Of a stretch of 64,000 nt of DNA, positions 22,491-33,271 are shown in pieces. Position 1 is the stretch's first letter. Each line of letters starts with the position of its first letter. Under the pieces are notes generated by a model. That model did not search any database. It was not told the origin of the DNA and saw only the letters and a list, made by a program, of their open reading frames with translations. The position numbers and the translations under genes are program-made. This stretch comes from Hysterium pulicare CBS 123377 (lineage: Eukaryota; Ascomycota; Dothideomycetes; Hysteriales; Hysteriaceae), in NCBI GenBank assembly GCA_000467715.1, contig AJFK01000539.1:1-64000 (forward strand), given 5' to 3'.

Positions 22491-24494
22491 CTCGTATGCT
22501 GAGAGGAATGCACAAGGAAGATGGGTAACTCTTGACAATGAGGGTAGCGGAGATGGTGAGCAGTGGTAGCGGTAATCAAGAGAGAGAGATAAGAGCTAAT
22601 CGGAAGAATAGTGTTGGTGGTATGAAATGCTAGATAAGCGAAGGTAGGTGAAGCTTGTACGGTGAGCTGTTTTCTAGATACAGGTGTGCTTGAAAAGTGA
22701 AACCAACCTCCTCCCACCGCTAGGTGAAGGATTACTCCATTTACCAGAGTGACTTGCTACGAGCACAACAACTGCCAGAGACAGAACATTGGACATCATT
22801 GCTTTATAGCACCTGGAGGCAATACCTAACGATATCACTTTCGTCGGGCCACGAACTCTTCTCTAGAATTTGGGGAGTAGAGGATATAACAAAACGACTC
22901 GACTGTTTCGGGTACAACACTGCATTGCCACGAACGGAGAATATTGAAGATTTAGCTTTGGCGGCAGGAATAACTTGAGTTCCGAGTCCATGCCGTCATG
23001 TAGGTTGGAGTATGATCAAAAAACAATTGAACTCGACGCTGACGGCCAAATTTAGCACTTCTTGAGCGATGCTGTTCCACAAAACCGACAGAACCCCCTG
23101 GAGTTATTGAATGGGTACGTGTTCCCAACGCCTCATTTCCGAAGGATTCGAGAACGATGCACTACAACATCGAAACCTAAGACAAGTGTGGTAGCTATTT
23201 ATCAAAAATGACCATCGGGAGGATGAACGTATATTAAAGCAGATGCCGGCGAACGAAGCCAGGCAGCACGTTGGATTGGCTATAAGGATAGATGATTATG
23301 ACGCGGAACATCAATGTATGCGCGCACTTACTCGGACGCAAAGCTTCGAGTCACCGTCACAACCACCGTCTACATATGTTCATTTCGCGGTTTTCGACCT
23401 CGACGGTGAAGAGAGATGTCGTAGTTGGGGGCGGTGAGTTGAGCCCCGGCCGCTGAATCTTGGACCCCTGCCAGATCCCTGCAGTTAGGGCTGATGAAAC
23501 GGCATCGCGGGCGTCCATTCAGTGTCCATTCACTCTTCACCAGCCTTCATAACCCATGTGCTGCTTACCTTTCCAACATTCTTGTTCATCACTCTCCGTC
23601 CTGCATTTGCTTTCAGGACCTCCTTACCCTTGCTCGACTCCATCTGCGACCTACTTCTACCTTCTTCCATCCAACGTACTTGGCACTGCTCGTCTGTTCG
23701 CTGAGTCGCTGGTCCCCTATTGATTGATCGATACTTCTAACTTCAACGAGCCACTGTCTGGATCTGAGTATATCCTTCGTCTCCGGTGGGCCTGATGAAC
23801 CGTTTCCGCGTGGCTTTCCCCTGCGCCAACTGATCGGCTCTTGGGCTTCATATCAACTGACGAACGAGAATCCATAGGCCAGCTTTCATGAGCACTCTAA
23901 TGCAGCCGAGTGAGAGAAAGACGTGCGGCGATGTGGCCTGTAAATGTACACCGCCCTGGGTAGTTCCTCCAGTAGCAAGTAGCCATCTACTGAAGCGGAT
24001 ACTTTGTTCCCAATCGCTGGCATCATTTTGTTAGGCAGCATCATAACTCCTATCCGAGGTATATAGAGGCCCTGAGCATGCTACGCCTTTTCTACAAATT
24101 CCAGATATGGGATAGTTGCCGTTGGGACCGCAGAGGGCTGGTTCTTAATGCGAGACCCGGTTCCTCGTACTGTCATGATGCAGCCCGCTAATCTTTGTCA
24201 CGACACAAGCCTCGTTCACAGTGCTATCTGTTCTCTGACACATTTCGCGGACCCCGTTTACTCTTGACTTTGAAGATGCCTTGTCCGGGTACTGCGTAGC
24301 GGTGCTACATTGGTGATAAAGCGTACGAACTTCGCTCTCTGTCCTTATTCCTCCTTATCCCCCGATTGATCTTGCTTCCTTGCACAGTCGTCGTGCGGTT
24401 GCACTATCTGTTTTCCTTCGTTATGGACACTCATATCAACTTTAGAGTCTCCCGTCCCATAGTCGGTCGTCAGTCCTTCTAACACGGCTTCGAG
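22491..24494. other. Gene-poor region, first part
   Basis: Two kilobases with no supportable gene. Short frames exist (for example 23243-23437 and 23494-23727), but they are not conserved to my eye. The 23.5-23.7 kb part is T/C-rich like a leader. There is no transposon-like ORF or terminal repeat. Confidence 0.4.
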
Positions 24495-24746
24495 ATGTGT
24501 TATCGGATTATTGAGAAGTACGCAGTCTGCGGCTGCATCTACCACGTCCACGGCATTGATGCCTGCCCATTTTACGGCCGTCATCAAGTCGAAGATCGGA
24601 TTGTTCAAGTCGGGTACGTACGGTGCGGGTACAAAGTCTATGTCCCCGTCTTTGTACTTTTCCTTTATATGCTCACTACCCACATCCCACTCGAGCGGTA
24701 TGCGAAGATTAGAATACTGTCAGAGGAAGTATTAAACGGGTGCTGA
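24495..24746 (+). CDS. Possible small Cys-patterned fungal protein
   Basis: ATG-initiated frame whose first about 45 residues (MCYRIIEKYAVCGCIYHVHG, then DACPFYGR, HQVEDR, VQVGY) have the look of a widespread family of small ascomycete proteins. In that family a Met-Cys start, a C-x-C pair, D-x-C and a VGY-x-C block recur. The downstream part (after about residue 50) does not look conserved. A GTACGT at the VGY codon could be a splice donor, so the true 3' end may differ. The opposite strand (24345-24683) is open too but starts at GTG. The function is unknown; it could also be a decayed copy. Confidence 0.42.
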   Translation: MCYRIIEKYAVCGCIYHVHGIDACPFYGRHQVEDRIVQVGYVRCGYKVYVPVFVLFLYMLTTHIPLERYAKIRILSEEVLNGC

Positions 24747-26285
24747 GAGTACCAAAACCCCTTTTTGAAGTTCATGCTAATTGTGCTCCCACCTTAGTCA
24801 TTCTTGTCCGGACCATTCGAACTGAACCTCTCGCACTATTTTACTTTCGCTTTCCGTTGGAATACTCCGTACCTACGGCTAATGCCACGATGCAACCACC
24901 TCTAGGTCCGTATGCAACATACAAACACGAAGTCCTTACTCCTTCACTGGGACAGTCCTCAACCAGCGGAGGCTATCTTCGTATGCCTCTCGCTCTCTCG
25001 CTAGGATTCTATTTACCACCATCTTACTCCAGGGCCATCTTCAAGGACTATCAAGATCACTGAAAATACTCAGCTTACGTGGTTGCGTTCGAGTAGCGTA
25101 CTACAACAACACTATTGTTCAACCTCAAGACTCATTTGTATACGCATCACCTGGTTTTCATAAGTCGGCAGGTACCGTCAGCCACAATTTTCCTCCAGCC
25201 GACTCATCCGACTCCAGGGGAATTGGAGGTCACCTTACCATATAATGTTGTTGGAAAAGATAAAGACGGCATCGGGTCCCCTGTCATTCCGGCAGGGCGC
25301 TCTCCACCAAAGAAGATACGGCTTCGCCAATGATGTCATGCGAATATGGCTTTGCTGCGTCCGAGGTCAGTGCAAAGCCATTTAATATGTCTATCTCTTC
25401 ATGATCTTCTTCCTAGTCTGGTTGACGACGACCTCCGGCCATCTCTACGTACCCGCGGGCTGAGATCTTTGTTTTCAGATGGATTACCACCAAGTAAATA
25501 TTTACATCATTCTATTTTGGTTTCCTTGACTCAACTTCATCACCCTTCCAAACCTCTTGTTCATGGCGTCTCCTAGTTCTATTCCAGGTCCTTCGGGTAT
25601 CAAAAACCATTATCTATACTCATTGTATACTTTGATACTTATATCCCATCTGCCACTACACAAAACCCCAGAAGCCCCCGTTCCAAGTGACACCGTTCGA
25701 ATGCATGCCATTGCTATGCTTGGACTAATCAATATTATCTTAGATCCACGCCAATACTATCGTGTGAGAATAATGTTTGTTTCATACCTTTGATATACTT
25801 GTCCTATGCTCAAATGTCCACAACGTCAGATTTAGCCCAGATGGTATGAGTATAGATGTAGGTATTTGGATATTTGGTCAAGCTTCCTATCTACAGCTGT
25901 CTTCCAAATATCTTGGTGGCACGCATGCTTCGGTAGAGACTCGCTCTACATGGAATAGGCGGGGTCTGCATGCGCTACCCACAACATGCACGATAGCCAT
26001 CTGTAATTGAACAACATGCAATCAATATTCATCCACCATGTTGTGAGTGCCGAAACAGAGAGAATGCAATGATGGTGAAGTGCTCAGTAGTCAGTGCCAA
26101 GCAAGAGCCCATGCGAGTCGCAGGTGAAGCTGGAGGTAGCGCATAGTACTAGGCCGTTTTTGGGTGCTAGGCCCGTGCGAGTTCGTTAACCTAAAATTTC
26201 GAGAGCTCCAATTTTCAACCACACTCGCCAGAAACTTACTTCCATCTTCCCTCGATTGCTGCAGCGAGCCTGCTCCAGTCTCAAC
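24747..26285. other. Gene-poor region, second part, and cbf5 promoter
   Basis: About 1.5 kb with scattered plus-strand frames (24740-25063, 25115-25333, 25346-25576) but no recognisable motif. They may be remnants of a decayed gene. The last about 150 bases are the cbf5 promoter, including an AAAATTTCG word at 26193-26201. Confidence 0.4.
26193..26201 (+). promoter_or_regulatory. AAAATTTCG word upstream of cbf5
   Basis: Nine-base word 85 bases before the cbf5 ATG. It resembles the AAAATTTT core of the yeast ribosomal RNA processing element. The same word occurs upstream of brx1. Assignment is tentative. Confidence 0.3.
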
Positions 26286-27949
26286 ATGGCTCTCCAAAAG
26301 ATGGACCACGACATGGATTATACCATCAAGCCGGCAGTCTCAGCCCCAGCGCCTGACACCAGCGACTGGCCGCTCCTGCTGAAAAACTACAGCAACCGTA
26401 ATGCAGCTTCCGTCCCAAATGCATTGAGATGCTAGACTAACTAAGTCTTCAGTGCTCGTTCGTACAGCCCACTACACGCCTATTCCGATGGGATGCGCTC
26501 CCCACAAACGTGATCTCAAATCCTACGTCAGCTCCGGGGTGATCAACCTGGACAAACCTTCAAACCCGTCTAGCCACGAGGTCGTTGCTTGGGTTAAGAG
26601 AATCCTAAGGCACGAGCATTCACTCACGAACGCTTGAGCTTAGCTAACCTTCTTTCTAGGGTTGAGAAGACTGGCCACAGTGGCACGCTTGACCCTAAAG
26701 TCACTGGATGCCTCATCGTTTGTATTGATCGAGCCACTCGACTCGTGAAATCGCAACAAGGAGCAGGCAAGGAATATGTTTGCGTAATCCGACTTCATGA
26801 CAGCCTCCCAGGTGGCGAGGCCCAATTTGCTCGGGCTCTCGAGACTCTCACCGGTGCACTGTTCCAACGGCCGCCTCTCATTTCCGCGGTGAAGAGGCAA
26901 CTACGCATCCGAACCATCCATGAGAGCAAACTCTATGAATTCGACAATGATCGGAAACTGGCCGTTTTCTGGGTTAGCTGTGAAGCGGGGACCTATATCA
27001 GAACTCTCTGCGTTCACCTCGGGCTTCTCCTGGGTGTGGGCGCCCATATGCAAGAACTAAGGAGGGTACGCAGTGGTGCCATGGACGAAGACAGCAACAT
27101 GGTCACATTGCACGATGTTATGGATGCGCAGTACTTGCAGGACAACAATCGGGACGAGTCTTATCTACGATCCGTGATTTCACCTCTGGAAAGTCTATTG
27201 ACGACCTACAAGCGAATTGTAGTCAAAGATAGCACTGTGAATGCCATCTGCTATGGCGCCAAACTCATGATTCCAGGGCTTCTACGCTATGGTATGTGTA
27301 AATCTCTTCATTGGTAAATTTGGATGCTTACTCACTTATGCAATAGAGGCTGGTATTGAGGTTCACGAGGAAGTTGTTCTCATGACAACTAAGGGTGAAG
27401 CTATTGCCCTTGGAATCGCTCAGATGTCAACTGTAGAAATGTCCTCATGCGATCACGGTGTCGTCGCCAAAGTGAAACGCTGCATCATGGAGAGAGATCT
27501 TTACCCCAAGCGATGGGGCTTGGGGCCTGTTGCTCTAGAGAAGAAGAAAATGAAGGCTGATGGTAAACTCGACGTATGAATCGCAATGCCATTGTCAATG
27601 ATTGCACAACTAACTATATCAGAAATACGGAAGGCCGAATGAGGCCACCCCGGCTAAATGGAATGTCGATTATAAAGACTACAGTGCCCCCACTGCCACA
27701 GCTGATACTCATCTTGCGGAAACTACGACGAGATCCGAAGTGCTTGCTGCTCCTCCTATCCCGCCAGTTGACACCTCAATGGAAGAGGCGGCATCCCCTG
27801 ATGTAGCTTCAAAGCCTGATAGTAAGAAGAGGAAGCGGCACGAAGGTGAAACCGAAGAAGAGAAGGCTGAGCGAAAGCGAAAGAAGCAAGAAAAGAAGGA
27901 GAAGAAGGAGGCAAAAAAGCGAAAGGCAGAGGAGAGTGATGGCGAGTGA
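26286..27949 (+). CDS. cbf5: H/ACA snoRNP pseudouridine synthase Cbf5 (dyskerin)
   Basis: Catalytic subunit of H/ACA snoRNPs, pseudouridylating rRNA and snRNA in the nucleolus. Five exons fit: 26286-26397, 26453-26609, 26660-27291, 27347-27573 and 27623-27949, exactly 485 codons (484 residues). The TruB catalytic aspartate is D101 in [38 protein letters not shown] and [12 protein letters not shown] follow, then a PUA domain (about 270-345) and a KKE/D-rich tail (KKRKRHEGE to the end). The second intron (26610-26659) begins GC, not GT, because the invariant [11 protein letters not shown] join leaves no other reading. The [26 protein letters not shown] block is also intact. Confidence 0.96.
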
Positions 27950-28516
27950 TAGGACTTAAGTTGGGGAATAAGTGTATACGTGTGCGCATGACATGTCATA
28001 CTTGTTGCGCACATAGTGTATTGGATCACAAGCCGCATTCAATCAGTGTAAGTGCCAGCACAGTCTCATTCAATGTTGTTCTGTATAGTACTATGGACCG
28101 GTGGAGTCACATGGCGCTTGGGAGCGAGCATGGAGTTCGGGATGTCTTTCTCAAGTCGCGAGTGAACCAAAAGCAAACACTAAAGATGAGCGATATGCTT
28201 TCTACTTGCATGCAACTGGGCATACCTCAGGGCAGCGATAGAATTGGAGCAAAAATCGAATGCTGAAACCCTCAACCCATGCCTTTCACGAGACGTGAAT
28301 GATATGTTCTAGTTGTTGTTTTTATCGAAGATTCTAGAAGCTTCGACAAGTGACGTTTCGCGGATATGGACCGAGCGCCGACAGCTGGAGACATCTTCAA
28401 TCCCGCAAGCCGCCGATCTAAGCCCTTCTTTTCAACTCAACCTCTCACCAACCCAACCACGATAGACATCTTGCTTCATTGACAGAACTCCATTTTATAT
28501 ACCAATTCTCACAACA
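27950..28516. promoter_or_regulatory. cbf5 3' region and sis1 promoter
   Basis: 567 bases between tandem genes. It contains the heat-shock element listed below and a T/C-rich leader before the sis1 ATG. Confidence 0.5.
28327..28344. promoter_or_regulatory. Heat-shock element upstream of sis1
   Basis: Reads GAAgaTTCtaGAAgcTTC: four perfect, alternately inverted nGAAn units with exact two-base gaps, the ideal HSF-binding array. It lies about 175 bases before the sis1 ATG. Sis1/Hsp40 genes are classic HSF1 targets in fungi, and an hsf1 gene is present at 47.6-50.0 kb of this window. Confidence 0.85.
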
Positions 28517-29867
28517 ATGGTCCAGGAGACCAAGCTTTACGATCAGCTAGGTAAGGCGGTCAATCACCCCACTACCCCTCCAAGAGCCTGCTCGTGTTAC
28601 CTACAATTGCCTCGGAAGCAATACTGACAATATCTGTAGGAGTCCAACCAACCGCTACTCAAGATGAGATCAAGAAAGCCTACCGTAAGGCAGCGCTAAA
28701 GCACCACCCTGACAAGAACAAAGACAACCCATCTGCAGCAGAGAAGTTCAAAGGTATGATTCGACTTTTTATACAGAGCACTTTTGCTTGAAAGCCATGG
28801 AACAAATTGCTGACGACTTCAATTTCACTATGCAGAAGTATCACAAGCCTACGAAATCCTCTCCGACCCTCAAAAGAGACAGACATATGACGATTACGGC
28901 CTCGAACACATTCTTCGTGGCGGAACAGGGGCGCCGCCCCCAGGGTCGGGCGCTGGAGGCCCTACAGCCAACCCCTTTGAAGCTAGCGGAGGGTACCCCT
29001 TCGGTGCTTCCGGAGGCATGCCTGGCGGTCGAGGAGGAACATTTCATTTCTCAAGTAGCGGAGGACATGGCTTCAATTTCTCAAACGCAGGCGACATATT
29101 CTCGGAATTCATGCGAAACGGTGGAATGGGTGAAGCTGATGATGACTTTGGTTCATTTGGTGGATTCGGCATGGGAGGCATGCCTGGAGGGATGCCCGGC
29201 TCATCGAGGAATTCGAGAGGGGCAAGGCCAGGAGGAGCGAGGTTTGATTCTGGGGGAAGAAGAGCAGCGGCACCAGAGGTAACAGTCGTAGACAAGCCAT
29301 TGCCGGTATCGCTAGAAGAATTATACTCCGGCACTACGAAGAAGATGAAAATCAAGAGGAAGACATATGACCAAGCGACTGGAAAGCAGAGTATACAGGA
29401 TCGAATCCTAGAAGTGCCGATCAAAAAGGGCCTGAAGGCCGGGAGTAAGATCAAGTTCTCGGATGTTGGTGACCAGGTAGAGGGGGGAACGCAGGATTTG
29501 CATTTCATTGTTCAAGAGGTGTGTTTTCTCCTTTTCGACTCCTATGCTCTCTGCATGCTAACTTTTGATGCAGAAACCGCACCCATTATTCACTCGAAAC
29601 GGTGACGACATCCAGCATACGATTGACCTCGACTTGAAAGAGGCTTTGACCGGCTGGAAACGCACTGTGCAGACTATCGATGGGAAGCAGTTACCTGTGA
29701 GCAGTGGCGGACCAACGGGTCCGACGTGGGAAGAGCGCTATCCTGGGCTTGGGATGCCCAAGAGCAAGAAGCCGACTGAACGGGGCGACTTTGTTGTGGG
29801 CGTAAGGATCAAGTTTCCAACGTCGCTGACGCAGACTCAGAAGGACGCACTGAAAGACGTGCTATAA
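28517..29867 (+). CDS. sis1: Class B J-protein Sis1 (Hsp40)
   Basis: Essential Hsp70 co-chaperone of the cytosol and nucleus. Exons 28517-28550, 28640-28753, 28836-29518 and 29574-29867 total exactly 375 codons (374 residues). The J domain covers 5-70 with the HPD triad at 34-36. A Gly/Phe-rich region follows ([28 protein letters not shown]), then two C-terminal beta domains ([43 protein letters not shown]) without a zinc-finger, which makes it class B. It ends in a dimerisation helix ([12 protein letters not shown]). A perfect HSE upstream implies heat induction by HSF1. Confidence 0.96.
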
Positions 29868-30680
29868 CCAGATGATTTCTCCTTCCGCTCGAATTACATA
29901 TGTGCGGGGGAAATAGTACGTTGGAGAACGATTAGCCAGCTCCTTTAACAAGCCTGGTTTGTTCGAAGCATTAAGCTCTACCCTCCCGGTTGCTTCATTG
30001 AATAGTTGCAGCGACATGGCGTTCTTTAGGGTGGGCGTTGACCGCATTTGCATGGGAGGAAATTGTCTCTCGGCTAATCGTTTGGAATGCGATGAAAGGA
30101 GCGATCATGAAAACGAAGGTATGATATCTATGTGTAGCATGAATTGAACGAGATAACTAGGAAGGGGACAATCGAACTCTGTCCTTGATGCAGTAGAGCC
30201 TCGGTATGCTTGTTTTTCCCGCTTCGCAAACTCCTGTCACATCTCTGTCTCCCAAAACTCCATCTGCGTCAGCCCATCCCCGTCTCGACCTGGCGCCCAG
30301 AAACAGCTGGCATCCGAAATTCGAATATGGGAAATATTAAGGATGGTAGAGCAGAAACTTCGCGTTTGATTGCCACTTCATAATGTTCCTGGCAAGCACC
30401 GTTACCGCCCGAAGTCCGCTGTAGGTTAGCGGGGCCTTCACGATGTTTGAGACCTGCCAACGAATCTCCGCTTTATCTATGTATATAGTCGTCGGATGGC
30501 ATCTACCTTGAACGCAACTCTTTTTACGCACTCTCCTTTCCACTTTCGTTTTCTTTGCTGTCGTTCGTTTGGTGTACTGCGTACATATATTCACTATCCC
30601 GTGCTGAGCACCTTCGATTCTTGAACAAACTTGATATTTGCACTTCTTTTAGATTCCCGAATTTTATTGCACGGATTATC
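29868..30680. promoter_or_regulatory. sis1 3' region and promoter of secreted-protein gene
   Basis: 813 bases. A TATA-like ACATATATTC at about 30593-30602 lies some 80 bases before the next ATG. A TTCGA-containing segment near 30175 was considered as a tRNA arm and rejected. Nothing else seen. Confidence 0.45.
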
Positions 30681-31205
30681 ATGCGTTCCGCTACATTTCT
30701 TGTACTCGCAGCTGCCTTTGGCATCGCCTCTATTTCCGCAGCACCCGTATCTTCCCGAGTCATGGAAGATATCGAAGCAGCACTGCTCATCGCTCGCGCC
30801 AACCAAGTAGTGTCCGGAGAGGAGGTAACAGGGACCACATGTGTCGATACCACTGCGTTCGTTCTTCCTGGCTCTCATTCAACTCGCTAGGTTTACTTAA
30901 TTAACTTACTGTTTAGGCAACTCAACACCCACGACACCAATGTCGCTATTCTGTCAATCTGCGGTGGCATCGCAGGAACAATCGAAAAATGCGGGGGCGC
31001 TCCTACCTCCACTACTGGCGAATCTGGCACCTCTGTTTTCACACTCAATGCAGTTGATGCGGGAGCAACAATCAACATCTCGAAAGGCCGCTGGGAACGA
31101 TGCGTCAAGGCAGCCCAGCTTACATGTCCGACTGGGACATTCAAGAGCACGTGTATTGGAGGCGCAAGTACTGGCAATGTGGATTTCTCTTTGGCGGCAG
31201 CGTGA
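30681..31205 (+). CDS. Small secreted six-cysteine protein
   Basis: Two exons, 30681-30856 and 30917-31205, exactly 155 codons (154 residues). Residues 1-20 form a signal peptide (MRSATFLVLAAAFGIASISA) with cleavage expected near ISA/APV. The mature part has six cysteines (TTCVD, SICGG, EKCGG, ERCVK, LTCPT, STCIGG), enough for three disulphides. GESGTSVFTLNAVDAGATINISKGRWERC reads as a beta-rich core, and one N-glycosylation sequon is likely (NIS). The intron donor is GTTCGT. The other open frame in exon 2 (from 30940) lacks cysteines and starts without a good splice, so it is taken as a shadow. An effector-like or cell-wall role is possible; the family was not recognised by name. Confidence 0.72.
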
Positions 31206-32043
31206 TAAGGGAAACGGGCACTTGGCCTGGAAAGTGGCATGCTATGATTACGATGCATTATTTGCTTCTATCTAATTGGACCCTTTTGCTAATTACAATG
31301 CAATCTGTCCTCAACGACTCGTATTTCCTCAGGTCGCTGGATTGAGGTCAATTTTTCCGTGCTCAACCTGGAGTCACGGACAGGGTGATATGTATGTTGA
31401 TATTTCACCATGAATCAAAGTGATACCTAAGAACCAAAATAAGCAGACATAATACCTAGACTTGCAAAATATAAAAATTGCTTAAACGAAGGGCACGAAG
31501 GATGATCTACTTACTCGTAGGGGCAAAAGCTATAAAGAGATAGTATTGTAGGAAGTAAATAAGATATGGTAGGATGTGTGCGAGGCAACTGGTAAATAGC
31601 TTTTGTGCGGCAGATCTTAGAAATCGAAAATAAAATAACCATCACGGAGCGCTGAAAGAATTTTAAGAATGGGTGATAGATGGAGGACCCAAAAGATGTC
31701 CAATCTGATACTAGATAATTGTTAAGGGGCCTTCAGACCACAGAACTGGCTTTGCCTCACGGCACCGACCTCGATCGTTACGCGCGGGCGAGGGCATTTG
31801 TCGCATCCTTGTCTTTGCAGAGAGTCACGTAACAAATTTATTAGCTCAGTAAGGTCTGATTTGCATTTTTGACCGTAGTAGGAGGGTCTTATTAGCATTT
31901 GTGAAGTTATTGATTATGCTAACAAGAAGAAGCCTCGCCCACATTCACCCTGAACGCCATAAGAGGACCCACGCAAAACAAAACCGCTTGAAACATCGAG
32001 CTCTATTCCAATTGCATCCCAAAGTCCAAACAATCTGACAACC
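31206..32043. other. Convergent intergenic region
   Basis: 838 bases, AT-rich in 31380-31740, between a plus-strand and a minus-strand gene. No coding frame or repeat recognised. Confidence 0.45.
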
Positions 32044-32874
32044 CTACTCCTCCTCGGACCAGTCTGGGTCCCAATCCTCAAGATCATAGGTCCCGGTTAC
32101 CCAGTTATACACGTGATTTATGTATCTGGGGTCCCTTCTCCGCTGTTCCTCCAACCGTTCTCTTTCCTCCTCGCGTCGCGTCGCTGCTTCTTCCTCCCTC
32201 TTCATTTCCTCCCAAACACTTTCGAACTCCTCATCGAACTCCTCATCAAACCCGTCGTACTCGATTTCAGGTGGTTTAGCGAGAGAGAGGGAATAATACC
32301 CGGAATCAGGGCTTTTCGTGCTATCCTTTTGCCTCACAACCGACGAAGTGACATCAAGTTCTGCTGACGTTTTCTTCTGCTTTGCGGAGTGCTTGTCGGC
32401 CAACAACGAGGTATGCTCAGTCCGAATTGGCCGGGTTTTTGGTGCGGGCGCTTTGGGGGCCTCCAGCCTGATGCGCGGTTGGCCTTGGTTTGCGGTGATT
32501 GCGGTGAGTGCTTTGCGCTTCCGGTCACGGCCTTGCTGGGGTTCGTCATGGTCGTAGTTGCCTCGGCGCTTGGATGGGTGAGTCGATGCCATGGCTATGT
32601 AGGTCGATGCAGTAGCTAGAGGAGAAGAGTAAAAGGTTGGATGGCGTGCTGGAATAGCAGGGCCACTCAATTTTTTAGGTCTGAATATTGGCTAGAAGTG
32701 GTTTGATATGATTTGATAAAAGGTCGTGGTTGTAAAGCTGGAGAGCGTTACTGGAGATGTGATGTAAGATTGAAAAAGTGAACAGAGGGGGGAAACCAAC
32801 CTTTTCTGCCTTTGCAGAACTTTACTGCGGGCATCCAAATCAACTGGACTACTGGAATATTCTATGGCGGCCAT
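32044..32874 (-). CDS. Uncharacterised charged, probably nuclear protein
   Basis: Two exons, 32874-32801 and 32680-32044, join in frame to exactly 237 codons (236 residues). The join reads QRQKR|PKKLSGPAIPARHP. The N-terminus is MAAIEYSSSPVDLDARSKVL. The centre has basic clusters (KRRG, RDRKRKA). The C-terminal third is a highly acidic/charged helix region (DGFDEEFDEEFESVWEEMKREEEAATRREEERERLEEQRRR), ending in an aromatic block (YINHVYNWVTGTYDLEDWDPDW). I do not recognise the family. The basic patches suggest a nuclear location and the charged helix a coiled coil. A model starting at the internal ATG 32592 would give 182 residues. Confidence 0.65.
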
Positions 32875-33271
32875 GTTGAGATCGAGCTAGTTGATTAACA
32901 AATTGTTCCGTCAGTCACAATAGTACGATGTGTTTTACGTGTTTTAGTCTAGCGGAGATAGTAACTATGGTTCGCAGACGGCGGATGAGGTAGCATCACC
33001 CTTTCCACATACCCACTATATAGCTCAATGATTGCTAAGGTAGGACTTGCAATCGCAATGAAGCTAAAGGTCTGGGAGGGCGGGCCAGACAGTCCATCGA
33101 GGACGCTCTCTAGCCCAGGAGCCATATTCAAACCTAGATCTGAACTGACAAGCTCAACGTCAAGATTCTGTATGTGCTCTCAGAAGATTGACGATAGAGC
33201 CCACTCCCGACTTCGAACTTTAAGAGGATCGATGAGTTAGCGTAACCGTAATAGGAAGAGATGGAGTATAA
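32875..33271. other. Intergenic region between two minus-strand genes
   Basis: 397 bases: promoter of the 32.0-32.9 kb gene and 3' end of the GT8 gene. Nothing further seen. Confidence 0.4.

Noticed and set aside
24345-24683. 112-residue minus-strand frame
   Set aside because: Starts at GTG and opposes the Cys-patterned plus-strand frame; no motif.
30170-30260. Possible tRNA arm (GAGTTCGATT-like, minus strand)
   Set aside because: The loop is nine bases and no acceptor, D or anticodon arms follow at the right distance.
30940-31275. 111-residue alternative frame in the secreted-protein exon
   Set aside because: Lacks cysteines, and the six-cysteine frame joins exactly to the signal-peptide exon.
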